Shown here piece by piece: positions 7,363 through 15,983 of a stretch of 16,626 nucleotides of DNA. The first letter of the stretch is position 1, and every line of letters begins with the position of its first letter. Position numbers and translations under genes: made by a program. The DNA is from Asterionellopsis glacialis (taxonomy: Eukaryota; Bacillariophyta; Plagiogrammaphyceae; Rhaphoneidales; Asterionellopsidaceae), in NCBI GenBank assembly GCA_014885115.2, contig WKLE02000459.1, forward strand, positions 105,891 through 122,516, read 5' to 3'. Below the pieces are notes generated by a model, which was not told the origin of the DNA, made no database searches, and saw nothing but the letters and a program-made list of their open reading frames with translations.

Positions 7363-10300
7363 CTACCATCCAGGAATAGATTCCAGGGTATTCATCAAAA
7401 TCTCGATTTCTTCTTTAGTATTGTAGTGTGCAAGCGATATCCGGACAATTTCATTGTGTTCGGCACTTAACGACGGCTCCATAATTTCAGACGTTTGCTT
7501 TCTAGGCAAGAACTCCTCTAAAAGTAGAGATGTGCACAGGAATGTGCCAGATCGACATATGATTCCACGCTTGGAACAAAATTCAACAATAGTTTGGGAA
7601 GGAATTTCCTCATGAATAAATCCAACAACAGGAATTTTCCCCATTGATGGTAAAGTAGTACTTTCCACTATTCTAATTTCGTTGTATGCCTGCAGTCCTT
7701 TTCGAAGATAATCCACAAGAGGCTTCTCAGCAAGGTGTATTCTTCGATATGCCTCTTCTACAATGCCCTGTGAGAGCATTGTAGGATCGCTATCGTGAAC
7801 TGTTCCTGCAGTGCGTGCCGACATATCAGTATATCTCCAACGACCATCTTCGTCACGATCATGCACTGATTCGGTACACTGATTTCGTGTTTGTCTCAAT
7901 TGTGTTTGGGAAGTAATAGCTGGAGAGTCAGAGGTTGCCAAGCCTCTCCAATATTGTCCAAGACCTTCAACTCCAGCGCAAGCTTCATAATTGATGGTTC
8001 CGATTTCCATACTTTTCATAAATGCTTCCTTTTCAAAGCTATGTGTACATAATTGTGTCACGGCTTCCTTTTTCCCTACTAGGCAACCTAAATGAGGTCC
8101 AAACACTTTGTGACAAGATACAGCATACCAATCCACATTTGCTTTGGATATGTCTGGAAAGATATGTGGTACAGCTGCAACTCCATCCACAATAACATGG
8201 GCGTACCCTTGACTTCTTTCCTTTGCCATGCAGCATATCTGATGAATGTCCCGTATTTGTCCCAAAATATTGGATGCATGGGACACAGCCACTATACGGG
8301 TTCGTTCCGAAAGCAAGTCCTCCAATTGATTTGAAACAATTGAGTGTTCGCCCAGACAGGAAACTTTTCCACCAAGGGATGTGGTACTCCACCACTTTAC
8401 TTTGGCTCCAACTTCTTTTGCAATATGTACCCATGGATTTGTATTTGCCAAATGATTTTCAGCGCAAATAATAACCTCGTCACCTTTTTTCAAGAACCCC
8501 GTGCGGACATACTGTCGTGCCAAGAGCTCAAACAATGTACTTGCATTCTGCCCTAAATATGCTTCATGAATATCTGAATCACCACCAACTAGAGACATTA
8601 AAATGTTCCGTGCAGTTTCTTTTGCTTTCGATCCAATCACACATCGATGTCGATGAGCTAATGACCTGCCTATATATTCAATCACTTGACGAGGAACCTG
8701 AGAACCACCAGCATTCTCAAAGAAGATCTGACCAGGTAAAGTAGTAGTAGTAGTAGTAGTAGCATTAGAAGAAGGAGTATTTTCAAAGTAAGGGAACTGA
8801 GATCGTGCATAGCATGCAATAGAATCTGCAGTTATGGATTCTTTGACTTGTGGCAAAGAAGATGTATCGTGGCTCTTACCATTATTATTATTATTATTTT
8901 TGATGGAGGAAGATGATGATTCTGCTGTGGTCGTTTCCTCCGACGATAGGATTTCCTCCAGGTTCGATGATGCCTTGCGTTCAAATATTGCCCATCGAAT
9001 CTTGTTGAGTATAGCAGCCTTGGATGGCAAAATACTTTTAGAGTCATCCTGTCGATCTTTAGTACTACTGTCAACATTGTTGTTGTGCACACATCTCCAT
9101 CCACCATTTTTCGCTTCGACACCCGTGACACTGGGCAGTACCCATAGAGAAATAATATCGCGAATCACATCATCATGTAAGTGTTCCGCATGTGACAGTC
9201 CAGTGGCTGTGTCTTGTGAAGGTGGCGCATTGACTTCTAGTAAGTAAGCTACTGGCTCTCCATTGTCCGTGTAGCTCAAGATGAAATCCATACCTAAATA
9301 TTCAAACCCATGGTTGGCTTCTCCACCCTTCAAATAGGGCATAGTCCGTTCAGCTAATGCTGAAACAGATGCACGGACCGAAGGGAAGAAATCTTGGAGT
9401 GGAACCACAGTTTGTCCATGAATGTCTCCAAAAACGTTTGTTTCAAAGTCTGCACAAATTTCGCCAGCAAACTTTTCTTTTTTATGACTATTGGCACAAC
9501 AATTGGTAATATGAACTTCATCATTGGATGGATTATCACCTTGATGAAACAAATCATTTGCCACATGAAGGAATGCCCGTTTATGAACAAAGGCTTTGCC
9601 ATCACTGGTCAATAACCCGTACACTCGTACATGGCATTTCTTACCACCATACAAGACAGGTGGCCAAGCATACTTTTGTGCTACATACCGATGGTCCTCT
9701 AACAATGGACTGGTGTCTACGGAAAGATAGTTTGATACGTTCTCGGGTGAAATAACCCAAATACCACCTGCACCGTTCGATCCTGCATCCTTGACAACCC
9801 ACATGTTGGGAGGTTTTGTGGATGTTGTTTGGAGGTTATGGTCTTTTTTGGTGGTTGATGATTTATCAAGGATATCTGGAAAGTGATAAGACTCATCCAT
9901 TGATGACGATGGTGCATTTGAGCTTGAAGTTCTTGTTGTCAACTGTAGCTTGTTACAAATAGAACGGAATCCTTCTAGACCACGAAAACAATGGGTTTCC
10001 AATACCGCCAATGAGGATGGAGTATTGTCATCGGGGCCATCGGTCGTAGCGTGAGAAGCAAAAAGTCTTGCTAAAACCCACTTGTCATCTAAAATAGATG
10101 TCCCATTCGGAAGATGTGAATAACATTTTACATGATCACGATACGATTTTGTTTCTGAACGAGGTGCATTTTCCCACAAAAAGTCAATAGTTGGAGTTTG
10201 GCGTTGTTGAATATTAGTAGTATTTTCCTTGTCATTGTGGTAAGGACTTTCGTTCCTCCAATGCTGGGGGACCAAAGGTGCAAGTCGAGTATGGGCAGCA

Positions 10301-10422
10301 CAACCTGTCACTTGGAACCGAATCTCATCCTTTGCACCTTTGTGATGAATGGATGCTTCTCCAGAAGATCCAAGTGGTTGCGTCGTTTGAACACCGTCGT
10401 GAGGCATACCATTGACCGTCAT
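7363..10422 (-). CDS. tubulin-tyrosine-ligase-like / class V aminotransferase (cysteine-desulfurase-like) fusion
   Basis: One uninterrupted frame of 1019 residues from the ATG at 10422 (A at -3); the frame extends 31 codons upstream without an ATG. N-terminal half (about 114-431): TTL-type ATP-grasp ligase with WVVKDAGSNGAGGIWV (Lys211), VAQKYAWPPVLYGGKKCHVRVYG (Lys250, Arg266), HITN (304-307), FEYLGMDF and LLEVNAPP (Glu396, Asn398, the usual Mg-ATP site). Linker (about 432-565): low complexity, with Asn and Thr runs. C-terminal half (about 566-1014): class V PLP fold starting FFENAGGSQVP, with VSHASNILGQIRDI, VDGVAAVPH (Asp746) and SCHKVFGPHLG (His771, Lys772 = PLP lysine). Cys963 lies near where desulfurases carry their persulfide Cys. 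TTL enzymes ligate amino acids to protein chains; class V enzymes act on cysteine, selenocysteine or related amines. How the two cooperate is unknown. No targeting signal is seen. Confidence 0.88.
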   Translation of the reverse strand: MTVNGMPHDGVQTTQPLGSSGEASIHHKGAKDEIRFQVTGCAAHTRLAPLVPQHWRNESPYHNDKENTTNIQQRQTPTIDFLWENAPRSETKSYRDHVKCYSHLPNGTSILDDKWVLARLFASHATTDGPDDNTPSSLAVLETHCFRGLEGFRSICNKLQLTTRTSSSNAPSSSMDESYHFPDILDKSSTTKKDHNLQTTSTKPPNMWVVKDAGSNGAGGIWVISPENVSNYLSVDTSPLLEDHRYVAQKYAWPPVLYGGKKCHVRVYGLLTSDGKAFVHKRAFLHVANDLFHQGDNPSNDEVHITNCCANSHKKEKFAGEICADFETNVFGDIHGQTVVPLQDFFPSVRASVSALAERTMPYLKGGEANHGFEYLGMDFILSYTDNGEPVAYLLEVNAPPSQDTATGLSHAEHLHDDVIRDIISLWVLPSVTGVEAKNGGWRCVHNNNVDSSTKDRQDDSKSILPSKAAILNKIRWAIFERKASSNLEEILSSEETTTAESSSSSIKNNNNNNGKSHDTSSLPQVKESITADSIACYARSQFPYFENTPSSNATTTTTTTLPGQIFFENAGGSQVPRQVIEYIGRSLAHRHRCVIGSKAKETARNILMSLVGGDSDIHEAYLGQNASTLFELLARQYVRTGFLKKGDEVIICAENHLANTNPWVHIAKEVGAKVKWWSTTSLGGKVSCLGEHSIVSNQLEDLLSERTRIVAVSHASNILGQIRDIHQICCMAKERSQGYAHVIVDGVAAVPHIFPDISKANVDWYAVSCHKVFGPHLGCLVGKKEAVTQLCTHSFEKEAFMKSMEIGTINYEACAGVEGLGQYWRGLATSDSPAITSQTQLRQTRNQCTESVHDRDEDGRWRYTDMSARTAGTVHDSDPTMLSQGIVEEAYRRIHLAEKPLVDYLRKGLQAYNEIRIVESTTLPSMGKIPVVGFIHEEIPSQTIVEFCSKRGIICRSGTFLCTSLLLEEFLPRKQTSEIMEPSLSAEHNEIVRISLAHYNTKEEIEILMNTLESIPGW
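8741..8762. repeat. GTA trinucleotide microsatellite (coding)
   Basis: Just over seven GTA units (ACT on the sense strand) encode the Thr run at residues 555-561 in the linker between the TTL-like and PLP domains. It stays in frame if the unit number changes. Confidence 0.9.
8881..8898. repeat. ATT trinucleotide microsatellite (coding)
   Basis: Six ATT units (AAT on the sense strand) encode Asn509-514 in the same interdomain linker. Confidence 0.9.
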
Positions 10423-10939
10423 TGTTACCTGTGAAGTAGTGATCTTTTCGGGAAAAAGTGGATTTCCCTGCAGGGCGAGTTCTGGAAGGAGAGAGCTCCG
10501 ACCCACAGTTTTCAAGTCCTATTTGTCTTGCGTACGTACGTTAGTAGCCCTCGTAACATTGGAGGGCACAAGTGGCAGAACTACAGCAGACACACTCCCT
10601 TGCAATAATACGAAGGGTAGTAGAAGTGATCCTTGAATCTAAAAGGTACATGAAGATTGATGTCATTTCTCTCTCATTCAACCGCATCCTCAGAAACGAG
10701 CCGCACTGCTAATTTGCAGGGTGTTGGATGCAGTTTTCCCAAAAGCAAAAAAATCAAACACTTGAAGTGTCCACATCAACATACAGCGACGAACTTGACA
10801 AGTACCGGGTTGTGCAACCTTTTGATTAGGTCTCTGATTAGAACAATTAAAAATCTCACAGAACACCCAACAAGCAGAAATCGTACAGTCAGTGCTACTT
10901 GTTTGCTACTCTAGAGCGGCTAGACGTCGTGTACACACC
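10423..10939. other. divergent promoter region of the TTL fusion and fibrillin-like genes
   Basis: This 517-bp spacer separates two divergent start codons. The reverse-strand frame is open from 10515 but has no ATG before 10422, so 10423-10515 is read as leader. A perfect palindrome CGTACGTACG lies at 10531-10540. I see no gene and no clear TATA element. Confidence 0.45.
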
Positions 10940-12559
10940 ATGCCAGCAGCAATAACAACACCACGTCCTTTTTCAACATTACTTAGGGTTGGACGACAAT
11001 GGCGGTGTACAGTGTGTTTATTATTTTTGATATTGGTACAATTTAATCAAGCTTTTACTCCAGTATCTCGCCTGCAATATTCCATTGGTACCACTCAAAA
11101 TGGATTCGTTGTTACACCGGCCAAAAAATCTTTTTTATTCTCCAAAACCAGTAATAAGAATGACGAGGACAAGAACAAGGATAATGATGATGGTAGTCAA
11201 AAATCGTCCAAAACCGATGTCAAGTCTGTAGCTAAAGTGAATGGGGAAACTACAATCAATGACAAATCCACGGCAGAATCCAAAAACGAAATCAAAGCTA
11301 CAACAACAACTACTACTGCTAATGCGACCAAGGCTGAAAATACAACAGCCACAACCGCAACTACCAATGAAACGAAAATTGACAAGGTCGTAGGGATTGG
11401 TGGTCAGGGTGGGATTGTGTATGATGTGAATCGTCTCAAGAAGAATTTAGTACAAGAAACTGTACGTGAATACAAACGAGAACTTATGGAATTATTGGGT
11501 ACACCGTTTGCTACCGAATCTGTCATTGAAGATAAGTTGGCAGCCTTGGTACAAGCCAATCCTGTATCATGTACGACCGATTCCAATTTGTTAGATGGAT
11601 TATGGGCGTATGCCTTTGGATCGTATACGGCGGCAGCGGATATGTTGTTGGATTCGAGTCGGTATTTGCTAACCAACAAACGCAAACGTGAACAACAACG
11701 TGAACAAGAATTAATGATGAATATGCTGTCGTCATCATCGTCAGGTACTGCTATTGCATCACAGCCCATACTTCGATTACGACCAGGAACAGCCGAAAGT
11801 CCTTTTCGTTCAGTCACACGACAATTTAATTTAGAAGATTTGAAAGACCATGAGGATGCACATGTGATGGATCAAACGAATTTTTTAGGTGGATTGTTTT
11901 CGAAAACGCGTCGATACAATGTACAAAGTTTGACACGTACCTCGTTGCAACTTGATATTGCTCAAAGTCAAACCCGCATGTTTGGCAAACGTCTTTGGGA
12001 ACGACGATACGAAGCTGCCCAACGAAAGCCATTGGAACTTCAAATATTATATTTGGATGGAGATTTATGTGTTTCGACATCTCAAGAAGGTGGACCCTTT
12101 CATGTATATACCAAGAGTGATTATTGGACGGAGGGCAGTCGAACACGAAAGGTCCGTTATAGTGTAGCTGTGTTACGGGTCATTCAAAAATATCTTGTGA
12201 GTGTGATTAATTGTCGGAAACAAGTGTACAAACTCGTGTCGCGGTTGCGTCCCAAAAACCAAAGTCAGGAGGATGAAAATGAGAAAGATCTCATGATGAC
12301 GGAACGAAACATTGGTGACGGCACGACACTCAAGGTATTGAAATTAGGTGATTTAAATAATGACAATCATGCTTGGGAAGGTGAAGAAGACCCCTTTGTT
12401 CATTTGACTGCAGATGAACGACAACAAATGCTACGAGAATTAAAAGTCAAGGATATTATTGGGAGGAAAGAACAACAGGATCGAAAGAATAAAAGAAAGA
12501 AGAAACGACCACCAATCTTTCAACGAAAGATGCCCTTTAAGAAGCCTGACAAACAATAG
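10940..12559 (+). CDS. plastid-targeted PAP/fibrillin-like (plastoglobulin family) protein
   Basis: Single exon, 539 residues. The start is the ATG at 10940 (A at -3); the frame is open 16 codons upstream without an ATG. A signal peptide (core CLLFLILVQ, about 26-34) ends NQA-FTP, with Phe39 at the predicted +1 site: a good diatom ASAF-type motif, so import into the plastid is predicted. Residues 70-148 are a low-complexity Lys/Asp/Thr/Asn linker. From about 169 the protein resembles PAP/fibrillin: an N-terminal helix, QANPVSCTTDSNLLDGLWAYAF (family 'np....LlnG.W.l.yt'), and the late strand pair LELQILYLDGDLCVSTSQEGG (363-384; family 'yLD..lRi.rg..g'). These lipocalin-like proteins bind lipids at thylakoids or plastoglobules. 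Compared with typical fibrillins it is long, with inserted Gln/Arg/Ser stretches and a basic C-terminal tail (RKNKRKKKRPP). Family assignment is probable, not certain. Confidence 0.78.
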   Translation: MPAAITTPRPFSTLLRVGRQWRCTVCLLFLILVQFNQAFTPVSRLQYSIGTTQNGFVVTPAKKSFLFSKTSNKNDEDKNKDNDDGSQKSSKTDVKSVAKVNGETTINDKSTAESKNEIKATTTTTTANATKAENTTATTATTNETKIDKVVGIGGQGGIVYDVNRLKKNLVQETVREYKRELMELLGTPFATESVIEDKLAALVQANPVSCTTDSNLLDGLWAYAFGSYTAAADMLLDSSRYLLTNKRKREQQREQELMMNMLSSSSSGTAIASQPILRLRPGTAESPFRSVTRQFNLEDLKDHEDAHVMDQTNFLGGLFSKTRRYNVQSLTRTSLQLDIAQSQTRMFGKRLWERRYEAAQRKPLELQILYLDGDLCVSTSQEGGPFHVYTKSDYWTEGSRTRKVRYSVAVLRVIQKYLVSVINCRKQVYKLVSRLRPKNQSQEDENEKDLMMTERNIGDGTTLKVLKLGDLNNDNHAWEGEEDPFVHLTADERQQMLRELKVKDIIGRKEQQDRKNKRKKKRPPIFQRKMPFKKPDKQ

Positions 12560-12754
12560 ATGAAGAGAAAGACCACTCAATGGTTTTTTTTAAAAATAAT
12601 GAACTAAGGTCTACAGCATTAAAAAAAGTAATGTACCTTACGCTAACAATGATTTTAGTACAAGAGTATGGATAGATGATAATTTTTACGCCGCCATGGT
12701 CAAATCAACAGCAGTATTGTATGGTTATTGATGTTGTAGTTGTATATTGTTTGT

Positions 12755-13773
12755 TTAGTGATGCTTCTTACACTTGTGAAAGTCAAAGCCACCACAGAAT
12801 GACATACTAGCAAGATAAACCAGCAAGATTGCTACAACACCCATGAATGCATAACAACGCATCTTTCTCCACCAAAGAGTTCGTCGTAAACTCCTGGAAG
12901 ATGCCTCAAAGCGAAAGGCTTGTTGATTAAGACGGTCCGTCTTGTCCACGAGCAATTCAATTTTTTCACCCCTTTCCAATACCTTTTCAATGTTCTGTAC
13001 CATGACACCCTTGACATCTTCAATTTGGCTCTTGACCTTACCGATATTATCAATGCCCAAGTCGGCTCCTTCCGAATTGTAATAATCCATGCGCTCTTGA
13101 ATGACTTTTGAAAATTCTTCATTCATACTAAAGGCAATCGCCGTCAAGGGTTCATCCGGTCCGTATCGAGCCAAAAAGTTTTGTTGAATATCATTTAAAA
13201 ATGCGTACGGGATGCGATGTTTGTTATGTTCATCAGACATGCACAGATAACAGATTCCTCCCTCTACGACGTAGTGAAACATATGCTGATCGTACACATA
13301 AGACATTCGTCCATCTTGTGTAGGAATTTTGGACAGAAGAACTCGTGTCACAGTCGGAAAATTGCCTGTAGCTGAATCAAAGAGATACAATGTGAGTGAA
13401 ATATTCATCGTAAAATAGAGGAGAGATGGGTGGTTGAACGGAGGTTATTGAAAAAGGGGATATCGTGGTGACCATCGTTATAGTTGATGTTCTTGGAGGC
13501 AGACTCCCCCCCCGCGTCCCGGTACTGGCACGCGAGAAAAAACTTGAAACACGAACGATCGAAAAATAAGTCTCAGTAGATTTCTACAGAGTCCCAGTAC
13601 TGAAACGAAGTCATCACCTTTCGCATCTAGAACAACGAAAAAAGAGAAAGGAACATCGGGGGTACTATCGGTGGGGCGATTTGAAGGTTCATATTATGGA
13701 ACTCACCAGATGTTGCAGTGTATTCAGCCAGCACAGTCTTTTGACGTGAAATAAGTGCGTATACGATTGTCAT
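12755..13773 (-). CDS. longin R-SNARE, VAMP7/VAMP72 type
   Basis: Two exons: 13773-13707 and 13365-12755 (reverse strand), 225 residues. Exon 1 encodes MTIVYALISRQ...EYTATS; joining to exon 2 gives EYTATSGNFPTVTRVLL, the expected longin N-terminus, with phase-1 splicing (G|GTGAGT ... CTACAG|GC). The open frame of exon 2 also has its own ATG at 13408, but that reads through the acceptor region and would lose the first longin strand. The longin domain spans 1-125, the SNARE motif about 130-190 with the zero-layer Arg154 in VLERGEKIELL, and a membrane anchor about 193-213. The short luminal tail CGGFDFHKCKKHH is rich in Cys, His and Lys. R-SNAREs of this type pair with Q-SNAREs to fuse vesicles with endosome, vacuole or plasma membrane; the exact compartment is not readable. 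It is convergent with the fibrillin-like gene. Confidence 0.92.
13366..13706 (-). other. intron of the R-SNARE gene (341 nt)
   Basis: On the reverse strand the donor is TCTG|GTGAGT and the acceptor is CTACAG|GC, preceded by a pyrimidine-rich TTGTATCTCTTTGATT stretch. An alternative acceptor (GATTCAG) 6 nt upstream would add two residues. The intron has a run of eight G on the sense strand (C at 13506-13513). Confidence 0.88.
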
Positions 13774-14016
13774 ATTTTTACTTTTCTCAATTGATGTTTT
13801 TGTCTCTAAAAGTTGACTGTAGGAGCAAGAGAGTTTTTGTTTAATTATTGGATTGTGCCGTGTTGCTGCTGCGCCAGGCGGGATTTATTACGAGAGATTA
13901 TAGGCTCTGATCCCGGAATGGCTTCAGTCATCGATTTTGCCTGCCCTTTTTTATTTCCGTCTTGTTCTTTTTTCCCCACAATCGCATGCCAGTTCGGCTG
14001 TTGCGTGTGTAATCAC

Positions 14017-14038
14017 GAGTCGATCGACTCGATCGACT
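14017..14038. repeat. palindrome and short tandem repeat (CGATCGACT x2)
   Basis: GAGTCGATCGACTC (14017-14030) is a perfect 14-bp palindrome. CGATCGACT is repeated directly at 14021-14029 and 14030-14038. It lies about 250 bp upstream of the R-SNARE start codon and could be a protein-binding site, but nothing here shows that. Confidence 0.6.
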
Positions 14039-14110
14039 TGAAATTTGAAAATGCCATGATAATGATGTAGACACTCTTCAAAATTGAGACCCATTTCTAC
14101 ATAACAAGGC

Positions 14111-14118
14111 TTACGTCA
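14111..14118. promoter_or_regulatory. CRE/bZIP-like octamer TTACGTCA
   Basis: TTACGTCA contains the bZIP core ACGTCA; related TGACGT-type elements are known in diatom CO2/cAMP-responsive promoters. It is about 340 bp upstream of the R-SNARE start. An octamer can occur by chance, so function is only a possibility. Confidence 0.2.
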
Positions 14119-14497
14119 CAGAAGACCACAAGGACATTCTAATGAAAATATAGGAGTCAAATAATTTTACAAAGATATTTTAGGTAGGCCCCACTTACTT
14201 TGAGCTTAGCATCGAAGATATCCTTTCGTAAAAAAAATTAAAAAAAGGAAACAACAGCCAATAATGATGTTGATGGACGACTATGCATCATATATGGTAC
14301 TGTGAATGTACATGATAACTTAAATTGCATCGGAAACTTGAAAAATTACAGCGCTGCAGTAAAGGGGGCGGGGGAGGATGCAATATGACAGCTTTAAATA
14401 TTTAACAATACATGCACAATTAATTTGGATTCTTGTGTGTTTTAGTACTTTAGCTTATAGTCTCATTTTTGGGGAGGGTCATCAACTCATGAGGTCG

Positions 14498-15983
14498 TCA
14501 TCTACTGTGGCGATGATTTCTTTGAGGGCAAGATGCACTTATAGCATACAGAGTAGCGCAACCTACCAAAGCAACAATGACGGAAGCTCGTTTATTATCT
14601 TTCATCCAACAAGATACGTGAGACAACATGGTGTCATCGTGGTCATCATTCGCACTATCATTGTCTGGTCCGTCATAGAAATCAAAAATATTGCTCTCGG
14701 ATGTCATTATCTCAATGTACCTACGACATTCTTCGTTCGCTTGATCAGCAGCAGGATCTTGCTTTTTATGGTCTTGTTCCGCAATTCGAATTTTTCCCCA
14801 TGATTCTCCATGACGTGATTCAGGACAATTTACAGTTTTCGATACCATGGCAGAGTCTATGCTATACAATACTTCAAGAGATCCCAGATATTCTTTGTGA
14901 TCGCAACAGTGGTTGATACATCGTGTACGGATATGTTTGTTCAGTAAAAACATGAAGACAGGCTTCACCAATGAACGAAAGTTCCAAGTATTATTGCAGT
15001 GGTGAAATGCTGCAAAACGAATGGGGAGGACGCATTCTTCAAAATTTAGCCAAGCCTTTACAATTTTTCGAGGAATAGGCGCACCATTTTTTTCGGGATA
15101 CCAAACAATATTGACCATTCCAGTTGCTGCAGAAGGATTTTCTCGAATCATGCATTCAAAAGAATACCACACCAATCGTTTCTTGATTTTGTTATGGATG
15201 TTTTTGGAAAAGAAACAAAAATTAGATACAGATTAGAATCAGACATGAATTGAGTCAGACATGAATTGTAGTGACCATGCAATGCAATGGTTGTGTTAGT
15301 TTTGTATCGGGTTTCTCTCTTGTTGATAAACTTACCAAATTTTTCACTGTGTAACCCTCGTGAGTATTATAATGCGGAAAGAAAAGTAAAACTGCTCTGC
15401 CAGCTGAATCCGCAATAGGTAAAATTTTGTAAGGAGCTCTCTCAATTACACATCGTTCATCCCGCATTGCACCATCTTGAGTCATTGGCAAATACCAATG
15501 TTTAGATCCGAATACTTCTTGACGTTTTCTCCAGTAGACAACCATGCGTTTGGCAGCATTCTTGAATGTCCCCCCCCAAAGAATGAGATTCAATTGATAA
15601 TAATGAGTTTTGTTAGTAGACATACATTAACAAACGAAGTTGGAAACATATAGGTTCTTTTAAGTGAAAATACTGGTGCTCACCTTGGGATTGTGGAATT
15701 CACGACGTAGAAATGCTACAAAACGATCAAAGGAAAATTCATTCGGGCATCGGACAGTTGCTTCAAGCAAAGCAGTCTTATCATCGTGGGGTATATCTCT
15801 AATCTCTTGACATATTCGTTTCACCAACTCCTTTTCTCGTTCATCAGAGACTGATTGCTCATTGTGTTTAGTTCCCTTTAAATCTGCCTCAATGGCTAAT
15901 CGTTCATCTTTTGTAAGGGCTGCTAATTCAGCAGCTAACTGTTCCTCACTTAATCTAGGTGCTGTGATAATTCCATTCATCAT
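14498..15983 (-). CDS. CRAL-TRIO (Sec14-like) lipid-binding protein with hydrophobic C-terminal tail
   Basis: Three exons on the reverse strand: 15983-15684, 15560-15336 and 15181-14498, 402 residues, both junctions phase 0. Exon 1 is an N-terminal helical region (RLSEEQLAAELAALTKDE... FDRFVAFLRREFHNPK), like CRAL-TRIO-N. Exon 2 has YWRKRQEVFG, YLPMTQDGAM and ILPIADSAGRAVLLFFP; exon 3 has LVWYSFECMI, TGMVNIVWYP and LPIRFAAFHHCNNTWNF followed by VKPVFMFLLNKHIRTR, the usual CRAL-TRIO order with the lipid-cavity strands and the final helix (about 125-281). Such proteins carry or sense phosphoinositides, tocopherol or retinoids; the ligand is unknown. After an acidic stretch (346-358) comes a hydrophobic segment, RASVIVALVGCATLYAIS (about 374-391), ending 11 residues before the stop: a possible tail anchor. 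The ATG at 15983 is the first of two adjacent Met codons. Confidence 0.88.
15182..15335 (-). other. intron 2 of the CRAL-TRIO gene (154 nt)
   Basis: On the reverse strand the donor is TTG|GTAAGT; the acceptor is AAAATCAAG|AAA, with a T/C-rich tract upstream. Phase 0. Confidence 0.8.
15239..15268. repeat. intronic 16-bp tandem duplication
   Basis: TCAGACATGAATTG occurs at 15239-15252 and 15255-15268, with a period of 16. It lies wholly inside intron 2 of the CRAL-TRIO gene. Confidence 0.9.
15561..15683 (-). other. intron 1 of the CRAL-TRIO gene (123 nt)
   Basis: On the reverse strand the donor is AAG|GTGAGC, a consensus-like branch site TACTAAC lies before the acceptor, and the acceptor is ACATTCAAG|AAT. 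A G8 run (C at 15570-15577) sits between branch site and acceptor, where a pyrimidine tract is usual. Retaining the intron gives a stop seven codons past the donor. Confidence 0.82.

Larger units (their letters stand above)
13774..14497. other. intergenic region upstream of the R-SNARE gene
   Basis: This 724-bp stretch lies between the start of the R-SNARE gene and the stop of the CRAL-TRIO gene, both leftward. It holds a palindrome/tandem repeat at 14017-14038, a CRE-like octamer at 14111-14118, A-rich runs near 14230-14250 and a G-rich run at 14364-14377 just past the CRAL-TRIO stop. I see no gene; the 85-codon frame at 13813 has no recognisable features. Confidence 0.4.

Noticed and set aside
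13408..13408. ATG at 13408 as start of the R-SNARE
   Set aside because: It would translate the pyrimidine-rich acceptor region and lose the conserved first longin strand, which is found intact in an upstream exon.
14378..14803. 141-codon plus-strand frame with ATG and hydrophobic stretches
   Set aside because: It is mostly antisense to exon 3 of the CRAL-TRIO gene; the hydrophobicity reflects the complement of the sense codons.
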